64,000 nucleotides of DNA, from assembly GCA_002399345.1 (NCBI GenBank), contig DHDL01000023.1, forward strand, positions 59,208 through 123,207, read 5' to 3'. Origin of the DNA: Thermoanaerobacterales bacterium UBA4877 (lineage in GTDB: Bacteria > Bacillota > Thermoanaerobacteria > Thermoanaerobacterales > UBA4877). A model generated the notes under the pieces. That model was not told where the DNA came from. It made no database searches and saw only the letters and a list, made by a program, of their open reading frames with translations. Made by a program: the position numbers and the translations under genes. How positions within the stretch are numbered: position 1 is the first letter of the stretch; each line of letters starts with the position of its first letter. Shown one piece after another: positions 52,697 to 60,790 of this stretch.

Positions 52697-53824
52697 ATGG
52701 CAAAAATAGATATCATAGCGACCACGCTTTTCGGAGTAGAATCAATGGTTGCAAAAGAGCTAAGACAGCTGGGTTATAAAGACCTCAGCATACAGGACGG
52801 CAAGGTGACATTCAAGGGAGATGAGCTGGCCATCTGCCGTACCAACCTCTGGCTAAGGTGTGCCGAGAGAGTTCTTATAAAGTTAGGTGATTTTAAAGCA
52901 GAAACCTTCGACGAACTCTTTGAGGGTACAAAGGCGCTTCCCTGGGCGGATTGGCTTCCCGTTGATGCAAACTTTCCGGTTAATGGATACTCCCTGCGCT
53001 CAACGCTTTTCAGCATACCGGATTGCCAGGCCATTATAAAGAAGGCCATAGTGGAAAGCATGAAGGACAGATATAAAAAGAGTTGGTTTGATGAGGACGG
53101 CTCACAATACAAAATACATTTTGGCATAATAAAGAACGAGGTCACACTGATGATAGACACAAGCGGGCCCAGCCTGCACAAGAGGGGGTACAGGGAGCTT
53201 TCCGTAAAGGCCCCACTGCGTGAAACACTGGCAGCCTCCATGATAGAGCTGAGCAGATGGAAATCTTCCCAGTCGCTTTGCGATCCTTTCTGCGGTTCGG
53301 GTACCATACCGATAGAAGCCGCGCTTATGGGCACCAATACCGCGCCGGGTATAATGAGGGAATTTGCAGCTGAAAGCTGGAACAGGATACCGGCCAAGCT
53401 ATGGAAAAGCGCCCGGGAAGAGGCACACTCTCTTCAAGACACAAATGCGGATTTAAATATAATGGGTTCGGATATAGATGGCCAGGCCATAAAGCTTTCA
53501 CGCAGCAATGCCAAGAAGGCAGGCATGGATAAATTCATATCCTTCAAGCGTACCGACATGCGGGACATATACCTGCGGGATAAAACCGGATATATCATAT
53601 GCAACCCACCCTACGGGGAAAGGATAGGCAACCAGAGCGAATCGGAGAAGCTCTACCGGGACATGGGCCTGGCCTTTAAAGAAATAGCGCCCGAATGGTC
53701 ATACTATATACTCAGCGACAATGAAAACTTTGAAAAACTATTCGGACGTCCAGCCAGTAAAAGAAGGAAGCTGTATAATGGAATGATAAAGTGTACCCTG
53801 TATCAGTATTACAAAAAAAATTAA
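52697..53824 (+). CDS. THUMP-domain RNA methyltransferase, RlmL/YpsC type
   Basis: A 375-residue class I SAM-dependent RNA methyltransferase. The N-terminal THUMP domain (about residues 40-155) is followed by a methyltransferase domain with DPFCGSGTIPIEAALMG (about residues 195-211) and the catalytic NPPYGERIG (about 300-308). It likely modifies 23S rRNA guanine N2 (G2445 in E. coli RlmL). The start is ATG 52697, nine bases after AAAGGA. Two exact GGCCWGGCC copies lie here (DGQAIK, MGLAFK). Confidence 0.9.
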   Translation: MAKIDIIATTLFGVESMVAKELRQLGYKDLSIQDGKVTFKGDELAICRTNLWLRCAERVLIKLGDFKAETFDELFEGTKALPWADWLPVDANFPVNGYSLRSTLFSIPDCQAIIKKAIVESMKDRYKKSWFDEDGSQYKIHFGIIKNEVTLMIDTSGPSLHKRGYRELSVKAPLRETLAASMIELSRWKSSQSLCDPFCGSGTIPIEAALMGTNTAPGIMREFAAESWNRIPAKLWKSAREEAHSLQDTNADLNIMGSDIDGQAIKLSRSNAKKAGMDKFISFKRTDMRDIYLRDKTGYIICNPPYGERIGNQSESEKLYRDMGLAFKEIAPEWSYYILSDNENFEKLFGRPASKRRKLYNGMIKCTLYQYYKKN

Positions 53825-53825
53825 T

Positions 53826-53855
53826 AAAAAAGCACTCGAACAAGTGCCTTTTTAT
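53826..53855. terminator. Terminator between the methyltransferase and the yafQ remnant
   Basis: GCACT-cgaaca-AGTGC is flanked by AAAAAA and CTTTTTATT, so it can act in both directions. Confidence 0.75.
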
Positions 53856-53866
53856 TAAGCCGCTAA

Positions 53867-54153
53867 CTACTTTCCAAATATATGAGCTTCAGTCAGTACC
53901 AAGGTTAATATAAACACATCCCCTAAATCCGGTAGACCAGTAGCCAATCACTCTGAATGTAGCATTCTCGATACTTTGCCCCATTGCCAGATAGTGCATG
54001 GTCTCTGTTCTCCTCTGGCAGCAGAGTATCCTCCACCCAAAATTTAATAACTGTATCTGACAGTTTGATTTGTAGACCGTGCTTAATAACCAGCTTGTAA
54101 TCCCCAGGCGGGGACGGGACTTTCTCCCGCCATATATAGAGAGACTGCCACAA
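53867..54153 (-). pseudogene. Frameshifted YafQ/RelE-type toxin remnant
   Basis: One minus-strand frame gives DYKLVIKHGLQIKLSDTVI, then LLPEENRDHALSGN and YRECYIQSDWLLVYRI before a stop; these match the YafQ family pattern (PLPEKNRDHAL-GN, RECHI-PDWLLIY). After the stop a second frame continues with GDVFILTLVLTEAHIFGK to a TAG at 53867, the normal family end in shortened form. A one- or two-base indel therefore broke the gene near 53925. The first residues are also atypical. The antitoxin partner is missing. Confidence 0.75.
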
Positions 54154-54177
54154 AAATTATATGGCAACCTTAAACAA

Positions 54178-55068
54178 TTATTCGCTATCCGTAACCTTTT
54201 TCTTTTTTAAGAATGACAATTCTGTCTCCGATATAATAATTGCAACAAACATGAGTACAAAACCTATAATAGATTGCAGCGTAAATTTCTCATTAAAGAA
54301 TATAGCCCCGAATATAAGGCCAAATATATTCTCAAAACTCAATATAATGGAAACACTGGTTGGATTCTCCGTCTTTTGCGCAATTGTCTGTAACAGGAAA
54401 CATAATCCTGAACAAACTAATCCCAAATACAACACACCGCTGACCGCACCTATATTCCATTTAACTGCACCAGGATCTTCCATCGTCAGTGTAAAAATCC
54501 AAGCAAGAACTGCACAGACTACAAATTGAAGCATTGTAATCAATAACGGATCTTTATCATTTCCCCATTTCGCAATCGCAATAATCTGACTTGCCCAGAA
54601 TACGGAACTGATAATAGAGAAGGTATCACCAAAGCTAAGGCTAAAGCTTCCTACTAGAGATACCATAATAATACCTATTGCACACATAATCGCTGCTATT
54701 ATATGATAGATCTTCGGTTTTTCTTTCAAAACAAACCATCCGATGAACGGTACAAACACACAGTATGCAGAAGAAAGGAAATGGCTCTTCCCTGGCATCT
54801 CGAGCATAACACCCATCGTCTGTGTAAAGTACGCCATGAACAGACACACACCGATAAAAATTCCACTCTTAATATATTCTTTGTCAATCTGTTTTAGCTT
54901 TTTCCCATTCGCGATTGCCAGCATCGCACTTGCTATAGTAAAACGACATGTAAGCAACAAACCCGGTGGTAACGTATCAGTAGATCCCTTGATGACAACC
55001 ATGGAACTTCCCCAAGCAACGGCTACAAATATTAATGCCAGTTTCCCAGACACATTCTTCTTGGCCAT
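54178..55068 (-). CDS. EamA/DMT-superfamily transporter
   Basis: A 296-residue ten-helix DMT transporter with two EamA repeats. AVAWGSSMVVIKGSTDTLPPGLLLTCRFTIA (residues 17-47), FLSSAYCVFVPFIGWFVLKEKP and the second repeat ending SFENIFGLIFGAIFFNEKFTLQSIIGFVLMFVAIII are typical of amino-acid or metabolite exporters. It lies 26 bases after the ornithine-cyclodeaminase-like gene, in the same transcript. Codon choice looks more A/T-rich than in the flanking genes, and no GGCCWGGCC site occurs here. Confidence 0.88.
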   Translation of the reverse strand: MAKKNVSGKLALIFVAVAWGSSMVVIKGSTDTLPPGLLLTCRFTIASAMLAIANGKKLKQIDKEYIKSGIFIGVCLFMAYFTQTMGVMLEMPGKSHFLSSAYCVFVPFIGWFVLKEKPKIYHIIAAIMCAIGIIMVSLVGSFSLSFGDTFSIISSVFWASQIIAIAKWGNDKDPLLITMLQFVVCAVLAWIFTLTMEDPGAVKWNIGAVSGVLYLGLVCSGLCFLLQTIAQKTENPTSVSIILSFENIFGLIFGAIFFNEKFTLQSIIGFVLMFVAIIISETELSFLKKKKVTDSE

Positions 55069-55094
55069 GTCCCTTCCCCTCTCAAATTAATTGT

Positions 55095-56201
55095 TTAATC
55101 CATCAAACCAAGCCCTTTTGTAACATGGGTAATAAAATCCTGAACATTAGTTACCATTGTCGTGGCAGATAAACTTCCCCTATCCAAAAGTTTATTTACA
55201 ACAAACTCTTCCGCATCAACCGCATATAAATATAACGGGCGGATAGTTCCGTCTTTCAGCACACGGAAGGAAGGTGTCATATTGCCAACTGCTATTGTAT
55301 GTAACATAGTTGCCAGACAGATCACCGTAGTTGCGTCGCGTACTACATCTCTCATAGCATTTGCAGCCTCATAAACATTTCCAATAACCTCCGGAAGCGG
55401 TCCATCATCACGGATAGATCCTGCAAGAACGAATGGTACATTGTTATTTACACAACTACAAATAATACCATCGTCCAAGTCATAATCCTTCATGAATTGC
55501 GGAATAGAGCCGCTTCTTCTTACTTTATTCAATACATCCAAGTGATTGTAATGACCATTTGGCTGTGATACCTGTGTATAAATATCCTGTCCGAGAGCAG
55601 TGTGTAAAAGGGCACCTTCCAAATCATGTGTTGCCAAAGCATTACCGGCCAGAAGTCCTTGTGCATATCCATTCTCTACAAGTGCCTGCATTGCCGCTCT
55701 TGCACTTTTATCAAAAGCAAATGCCGGTCCCATTGCCCATACAATCTTGCCCCCGTGCTCTTTTTCATATTTCATTAATTCAATTAATCTGTCATAGTCG
55801 CGCGCATAAGATGTCTCTCGGCTTCTTCCCTGACGAAAAACAAACTGGTCATCCAGTTTCTCGCAGGTTTCCTCGAAACCGTGACAGTGCATATAAATAC
55901 CTTCCTCACATCTCTCCGTTCTCCCCAAAAGAACTTTGTCATCTTTTTTTATATTCCTGGGCTCCAAAACTTCAAGATGTCCGTCGTCACAAAGGATTAC
56001 ACAAGAATCCATGCGGCTTTCCTCAGCTAATTTCCATTTTCCATTGATTTTAAAGTATTCTGGATACATAGATGTACTATGATAATATTCCGGGACTACT
56101 CCATCTTTCTCTGCCGGCTTATATTTTACATCCGGTGCATTAGCAAACATCTCCTGTGTAAAATCCGGATGATGATATTTAGGCATCTCAAACTTTGACA
56201 T
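55095..56201 (-). CDS. TIGR00300-type LOR/SDH protein, ornithine-cyclodeaminase-like
   Basis: A 368-residue protein of the TIGR00300 group (LOR/SDH bifunctional enzyme conserved region), whose archaeal relatives include an ornithine cyclodeaminase. The N-terminal region carries HPDFTQEMFANAPDVKYKPAEKDGVVPEYYHSTSMYPEYFK, not the usual start, and a C-terminal Rossmann-like half has GGKIVWAMGPAFAFDKSARAAMQALVENGYAQGLLAGNALATHDLEGALLHTALG. The N-terminal half is shorter or different from full-length AgrE/ArgZ-like enzymes. Likely substrate: ornithine or a related amino acid; the DMT partner could export product. The start is ATG 56201, nine bases after GGAGG. Confidence 0.8.
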   Translation of the reverse strand: MSKFEMPKYHHPDFTQEMFANAPDVKYKPAEKDGVVPEYYHSTSMYPEYFKINGKWKLAEESRMDSCVILCDDGHLEVLEPRNIKKDDKVLLGRTERCEEGIYMHCHGFEETCEKLDDQFVFRQGRSRETSYARDYDRLIELMKYEKEHGGKIVWAMGPAFAFDKSARAAMQALVENGYAQGLLAGNALATHDLEGALLHTALGQDIYTQVSQPNGHYNHLDVLNKVRRSGSIPQFMKDYDLDDGIICSCVNNNVPFVLAGSIRDDGPLPEVIGNVYEAANAMRDVVRDATTVICLATMLHTIAVGNMTPSFRVLKDGTIRPLYLYAVDAEEFVVNKLLDRGSLSATTMVTNVQDFITHVTKGLGLMD

Positions 56202-56962
56202 AACCAATTACCTCCTAAAATCAAAAATAATTTCTTACGACCTACGCTTTTTTGATTAGCAATCATTTAGCCCATCAAAACTATACTGTCATGAATCCTC
56301 ATAAATATTATACTAACCCTTATGAAATTATATAACAGATCCTCCCATGATGTCTAAAACATACAACTTTGAATCAGAACCGCATGTGCCGTTTTAATCT
56401 CTCCCCCCTTCTTTTTACAATAATATATTGTGGCATCTTAAAAAACTTCCTGCCAAAAGTATCAAGAAAGACCTGGATCCATAACTTTGTTCTGATGTTA
56501 TCGTTTTCCCCTATTATAATAGTAGCAATATGTGATAAGAATGTCAATCCTATCTTTGTATACTTTTCTCCATTAACATATTAGTTACATTCAGTCTATA
56601 CCAAAAACACTTATACCACGGGATATAACTTCCATGCCACATAAAATTATCTCCCCTCAATTTATACTCTTTTGATTAATCATATTAATATTTTACTAAT
56701 AGCACATAATGAACAAAATAGTATGTTATTCCTATAGTTAATAATCCCAAAAAAGTGCTTCATTAATAACCGAAATTCTAGTTATTTTATATATATTAAA
56801 TTTATGTAACATTCATTTACACTGGAATAGTGCATATGTATAATATATATACAATCATTAATATTGTTTACAAAATGTAGTAAAAATGGAGAAAATACAG
56901 TAGTAAAATATGGCAGGCCATGCTCTTTAATATATAGAAGGCAAATTTTATGAGGTGAGATT
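56202..56962. other. Large AT-rich intergenic region
   Basis: No gene is supported. A 71-codon plus-strand open frame (56369-56584) lacks a credible RBS and family. The sequence is strongly AT-rich and lacks tRNAs or clear riboswitches. The right end carries TTTACA- and TATAAT-like pieces before GAGGTGAG (56951) of the next gene, so promoters probably lie at 56800-56940. Confidence 0.5.
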
Positions 56963-57256
56963 ATGGATACAATATTTACTTATTCTTACCTCGAGACTTT
57001 AGCAGGAGGCGTTGCCGCAACCATATTGATTGCCGGGTTTATCGAAAATATAGCTTTTTTCAAGAAAGTACCGGCATACCTTATCTATTATATAATTGCT
57101 GAGACTCTGATCGTATTACCCCATTTAGTAAACGCAGACTTTCAATTAAAAGAAATACCGCTTTACATTCTCAATGGTCTGCTTATCGCTGCAACAGCGC
57201 AGAAAACAAGCAAAATGAAAAGTCTTGACGGTAAGAATGGGGGACTCAAACCATGA
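56963..57256 (+). CDS. Small membrane protein of a split-sigma cassette
   Basis: A 97-residue protein with three hydrophobic stretches (LETLAGGVAATILIAGFIENIAFF; AYLIYYIIAETLIVLPHLV; IPLYILNGLLIAATA) and a basic, hydrophilic C-terminus. I do not recognise the family; holin-like and sigma-regulator proteins are similar in size. Its stop overlaps the ATG of the next gene (ATGA), so it is coupled to the sigma pair. It could be the sensor or regulator of that pair or its target. The RBS GAGGTGAG is clear. Confidence 0.65.
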   Translation: MDTIFTYSYLETLAGGVAATILIAGFIENIAFFKKVPAYLIYYIIAETLIVLPHLVNADFQLKEIPLYILNGLLIAATAQKTSKMKSLDGKNGGLKP

Positions 57257-57438
57257 GCAAAAAGCTTAAAGAATTAGTGAAAAGAGCACAATCAGGAGAC
57301 AATGAAGCCATGACTGAAATCATAAACAGATTCATGCCGCTAATAAAAAAGTATTCACGCAGTAATAATTCCTATGATTTGTCCGATGAGCTTATTAAAT
57401 CACTTATAAAAATGATAAAAAGGCATAAATCTATATAA
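57253..57438 (+). CDS. Sigma region-2-like short protein (RsoA-like)
   Basis: A 61-residue protein. LKELVKRAQSGDNEAMTEIINRFMPLIKKYSR (residues 5-36) has the look of the first part of sigma region 2 in small sigma factors (helix that contacts RNA polymerase), and YDLSDELIKSLIKMIKR continues as the second helix. No region 4 is present. The protein stops where a full-length sigma would continue into region 2.2-2.4. In B. subtilis, RsoA is a similarly small sigma co-factor working with SigO. Confidence 0.7.
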   Translation: MSKKLKELVKRAQSGDNEAMTEIINRFMPLIKKYSRSNNSYDLSDELIKSLIKMIKRHKSI

Positions 57439-57467
57439 CAAAGTCTATGAAAAAGGAGATGAGTATT

Positions 57468-57890
57468 ATGACAGAGTTATTGTGTGAACCGGAGCCAGAT
57501 ATTGAGGAAGCTAAAATAGTGAATTACTTTAAAACAGGCATTCAAAGAGAGGCATTTAAGCTATATCGTAAGAATTCCGCAATCAGGCAAAATGAGCTCC
57601 TTATACTTGATAAACCTATAAACTATAGCGACGCCGATCATCTATTGATACCCTTGGATATAATACCATCCGATGATAACATAGACGATTTGATTGACGA
57701 ACTATCCTATGAGCAGACATTATCCATATTAAATAATAATGAGCGCATAATAGTAAAACTGACCATAGAAAACGGCGTACCTCAAAGGCAGATTGCCGCA
57801 AGGTTAGGTATATCCCAACAAACCGTAAGCAAATATAAAAGAAGGGCACTGAAAAAATTAAAAGAGTACATACTGCATGATAATAGCTAA
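57468..57890 (+). CDS. Sigma-70 family protein with region 4 (SigO-like)
   Basis: A 140-residue protein. The C-terminus is a clear sigma region 4: LSYEQTLSILNNNERIIVKLTIENGVPQRQIAARLGISQQTVSKYKRRALKKLKEYI (about residues 76-132), with a helix-turn-helix. The N-terminal half (IVNYFKTGIQREAFKLYRKNSAIRQNELLILDKPI) resembles the later part of region 2. It has its own AAGGAG nine bases before ATG 57468, so it is translated separately from the 61-residue gene. Together the two may form one sigma factor. A terminator follows. Confidence 0.8.
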   Translation: MTELLCEPEPDIEEAKIVNYFKTGIQREAFKLYRKNSAIRQNELLILDKPINYSDADHLLIPLDIIPSDDNIDDLIDELSYEQTLSILNNNERIIVKLTIENGVPQRQIAARLGISQQTVSKYKRRALKKLKEYILHDNS

Positions 57891-57907
57891 TTATTCTGTA
57901 CAAACGA

Positions 57908-57935
57908 ATACCCGGCCTGATATCAGGCCGGGTAT
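57908..57935. terminator. Bidirectional terminator, 28-base perfect palindrome
   Basis: ATACCCGGCCTGATATCAGGCCGGGTAT is self-complementary over its whole length and lies between the convergent sigma gene (+) and degV-like gene (-). U-rich flanks are weak on the plus side. Confidence 0.75.
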
Positions 57936-57947
57936 CACTTCTTATCA

Positions 57948-58787
57948 TTATCTTTCAAAATACACTCCTATAGTCTGCGGGCCTACATGTGTACCAATTG
58001 CAGCGCCTGCCTGGGATTTTACGATCTCAGCGGGATGGAAGTTCTCCTTTATAATTCTTTCCAGTTCGTTACCTTCCTTGACAGCGTTGGTATAACTAAG
58101 CCCTATTGTTTTACCCTCCAGGCTTGTATCAAAGCTCTTAATGTAGTCCACGACAAACCTATAGGCCCTTTTCATACCCCTGGCCCTCTCCATTATATAA
58201 GGCGTGCCATCATCCAGGCCCATTATGGGTTTTATATTAAGAACATTGCCGACTATCCTCTGAGATGATGAAAGCCTGCCGCCCTTATGGAGATAATCAA
58301 GACTACCCAGCACTATGGCATACCTTATATCGTCTACCATGCGATTTGCTTCTTTTAAAATCTCTTCTTTAGTGGCACCTTGATCGGCCATACACGCAGC
58401 CTTGATAACGGTAAGGCCTTGTCCAAGCGTGGCTCCCTTTGTATCCACCACCGCTACAGCATCCTCAGGAAAGTTCTTTGCAGCGGTAACAGCCGAATTA
58501 TAGGCGCCGCTCAACTTAGAATCAAATATCAAGGCAATGACGGTATCATACTTCCTTAGCAGCCCAGCAAACATTTCGCTGAAATAGCCGGGTGTCACCA
58601 TGCCCGTTGTCGGAATATAATTCGACCGAGCCAGCTTTTCATAAAACTGTTGGGGTGTAATATCAACACCGTCCCTGTATGTTTTATCTTCAAAGATGCT
58701 TAAAAACGGCGCCACCGAAATATTATACCTGCTCACAAATTCCTCCGGCAGGTCTGCACAACTGTCTGTTACAATGCAAATGCTCAT
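57948..58787 (-). CDS. DegV family fatty-acid-binding protein
   Basis: A 279-residue DegV protein. IVTDSCADLPEEF (residues 4-16), TTGMVTPGYFSEMF, YDTVIALIFDSKLSGAYNSAVTAA, VVDTKGATLGQGL and the C-terminal QAGAAIGTHVGPQTIGVYF are typical. Such proteins bind a long-chain fatty acid and present it to the kinase FakA. The gene overlaps nothing and lies two bases after the FakA-like gene, so the pair works together (FakB and FakA). Confidence 0.92.
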   Translation of the reverse strand: MSICIVTDSCADLPEEFVSRYNISVAPFLSIFEDKTYRDGVDITPQQFYEKLARSNYIPTTGMVTPGYFSEMFAGLLRKYDTVIALIFDSKLSGAYNSAVTAAKNFPEDAVAVVDTKGATLGQGLTVIKAACMADQGATKEEILKEANRMVDDIRYAIVLGSLDYLHKGGRLSSSQRIVGNVLNIKPIMGLDDGTPYIMERARGMKRAYRFVVDYIKSFDTSLEGKTIGLSYTNAVKEGNELERIIKENFHPAEIVKSQAGAAIGTHVGPQTIGVYFER

Positions 58788-58789
58788 AA

Positions 58790-60343
58790 TCAGTCCTCCT
58801 TACAAACTATATAATCATAAAGAGGCTGGCCGCCGTATTCAAATGCAAACTCAACCTCGGGATATTTTTCTTTTATCTCTTTCTGTACATTTTCATCCAT
58901 TTCTTTTGATGAAGTATATACTGTTACAAAAGATTCGCTGCCGGAAATCATACTAGAAAGCAATAATAAAAGTGCTTTCTCCTTCATGTCTGCACTGCCA
59001 AGTACATCCTTACCCTTTACGGCTAGGTAATCACCCATCTTTATTTTATACCCGTTTATGGTTGCATCCTTTGATGCTGATGCAACACTGCCTATGGCAG
59101 CTTGGGCTAATGCCTCCTGCATTTTGGGCATATTTTCCCCGTAATCTCCTTCAGGGTCAAAGACCGATATGGCCACGGCGGCCTCGGAAATGGATGTCGT
59201 GGGCAGGATATGGACCGGCGTACCTAAAAGATCCTCAACCTTCCGGGCTGTCATGACAATGTTTTTATTACCAGGGAAAATATACACATTACGGGCATTA
59301 AGACCTTCGACAGCAGATTTTATCTCCTCCACACTAGGGTTGGAAGTTATCCCTCCTTTTACAATCGCCACATGGTCTATATTGCCGTACATATCCGTAA
59401 ATCCATCGCCTTCCGCCACTACCACAAACCCATAGGGAACCATCTCGTGGAAAAGCGTCTCCCTGTGCTGCCTTTTCATATTGTCGATCTTTATATCATA
59501 GAGTTCCCCTAAAGCCTTGGCTATGTCTATAACCCTTCCAGGTTCGTTGGTGTGAATATGCAGTTTTATGATATTTCCACTGCCTGCGACGATCATAGAG
59601 TCGCCCAGGCGGTTAAGCCTCCCCTTAAGATAAGGGACCTTATCCTCACTGGAGTTTATGATAAGTTCAGTACAGTAGGTATATTTAATGTCAGGATTAT
59701 ATACACCGGTATCTAAAACGGTATCCTTAGCCTCCGAATCTGAAATTGTCTCGGCATTAAGCATACCCTTTAATATCAAAGTTAATCCCTCTCCGCCGGA
59801 ATCAACCACACCGGCATCGCGTAATACCTTAAGTTTAGTCGGTGTCTTCGCCGATGCATCTTCCGCAGCATTGAGTATCTCCTTAAAGAAAACATCCTCA
59901 TCCATTCTGCCAGATAAACTTCTTGCTTTGGACGCAACCTCTCTGGCCACTGTGAGCATTGTACCCTCCACCGGCTTATTTACGGCTTTATATGCTTTTT
60001 TTACTGCGCTATCTATAGCTGCTGCAAAGTCTTTTATGTCAAGTTGATCTTTACCCTTGCAGCCGTCAGCAAAACCCCGGAGCAGCTGAGAAAGTATTAC
60101 TCCCGAGTTTCCTCTTGCACCCATAAGAGAACCGAAGGCTGCCGCTTCTGTAAGATCGGATACAGGCGAATCGCCACACTTTCTTACCTCAGCCGCAGCC
60201 CTTTCCAAAGTAGCCAGCATGTTTGATCCGGTGTCGCCGTCCGGCACCGGGAAAACATTCAATGAATTTATATACTCTTTATTTTTAGAAAGCTCCTTGA
60301 GTGCTCCTTCCAATCGTCCTCTGTATTCTTTCGAGTTCAACAA
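58790..60343 (-). CDS. fakA: FakA-like fatty-acid kinase (DAK2/DegV-associated)
   Basis: A 517-residue protein. The N-terminal DAK2 domain has LNVFPVPDGDTGSNMLATLERA (about residues 26-47), the nucleotide and Mg2+ site, and GARGNSGVILSQLLRG (about 73-88). The middle shows VVDSGGEGLTLILKGML, and the C-terminal YloV/FakA domain follows with DGFTDMYGNIDHVAIVKGG and VYIFPGNKNIVMTARK. It phosphorylates fatty acids bound by DegV proteins for membrane lipid synthesis. An Asp23 gene is the usual upstream neighbour, as here. Confidence 0.92.
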   Translation of the reverse strand: MLNSKEYRGRLEGALKELSKNKEYINSLNVFPVPDGDTGSNMLATLERAAAEVRKCGDSPVSDLTEAAAFGSLMGARGNSGVILSQLLRGFADGCKGKDQLDIKDFAAAIDSAVKKAYKAVNKPVEGTMLTVAREVASKARSLSGRMDEDVFFKEILNAAEDASAKTPTKLKVLRDAGVVDSGGEGLTLILKGMLNAETISDSEAKDTVLDTGVYNPDIKYTYCTELIINSSEDKVPYLKGRLNRLGDSMIVAGSGNIIKLHIHTNEPGRVIDIAKALGELYDIKIDNMKRQHRETLFHEMVPYGFVVVAEGDGFTDMYGNIDHVAIVKGGITSNPSVEEIKSAVEGLNARNVYIFPGNKNIVMTARKVEDLLGTPVHILPTTSISEAAVAISVFDPEGDYGENMPKMQEALAQAAIGSVASASKDATINGYKIKMGDYLAVKGKDVLGSADMKEKALLLLLSSMISGSESFVTVYTSSKEMDENVQKEIKEKYPEVEFAFEYGGQPLYDYIVCKED

Positions 60344-60359
60344 GTAAGCGAAACCCCCT

Positions 60360-60713
60360 TCATCCGATTACGCCATCTACATTAATAATAACTTTATTTA
60401 CAGGTTCCCCGGTCATTTGTTCTACTGTATACTTTACTCTTTCAATTATATTGTTACCTACCGTCTGCATATTAACACCATAATCTATCATTATATGGAT
60501 ACTTATTGTCAGCCCGTCGTCATCCCTGACTACACTCACACCCTTTGCAGGGTTGTCTTTTTTTATCAGTTCGCTTAATGCATCCATCGTATTTTTACTG
60601 GCCATATTTTTTACGCCGTAAATTTCCGACGCAGCGGCACCCGCTATTTGCTCTATAACCTCATTTGAAATATCGACCTTACCCAGCGATGTGATCTGCG
60701 GCATTTTAAGCAC
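60360..60713 (-). CDS. Asp23/Gls24 family protein
   Basis: A 117-residue Asp23 protein: TSLGKVDISNEVIEQIAGAAASEIYGVKNMASKN (residues 7-40) and HIMIDYGVNMQTVGNNIIERVKYTVEQMTGEPVNKVIINVDGV near the end are the family pattern. Members bind membranes and influence envelope stress and lipid metabolism. It precedes the FakA-like gene by 16 bases, a conserved order in Firmicutes. Confidence 0.92.
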   Translation of the reverse strand: MLKMPQITSLGKVDISNEVIEQIAGAAASEIYGVKNMASKNTMDALSELIKKDNPAKGVSVVRDDDGLTISIHIMIDYGVNMQTVGNNIIERVKYTVEQMTGEPVNKVIINVDGVIG

Positions 60714-60790
60714 CTCCTATATACTAATATATATATTTTACAATTTAAGTCTGTAATACACAAGTTAAAAATTAATTGTAAAAAATATAA

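Noticed and set aside
52774-53397. Minus-strand open frame of 207 codons
   Set aside because: Antisense to the RNA methyltransferase gene; Ser-rich shadow translation.
53889-54167. 92-codon minus-strand frame beside the yafQ remnant
   Set aside because: The alternative frame carrying ENRDHAL and YRECYI matches the toxin family; this one matches nothing.
56369-56584. 71-codon open frame in the AT-rich gap
   Set aside because: No RBS, no family; AT-rich DNA gives such frames by chance.
57908-57935. 28-base palindrome as an insertion-element end
   Set aside because: Its position between convergent genes fits a terminator; no partner copy or target duplication seen.
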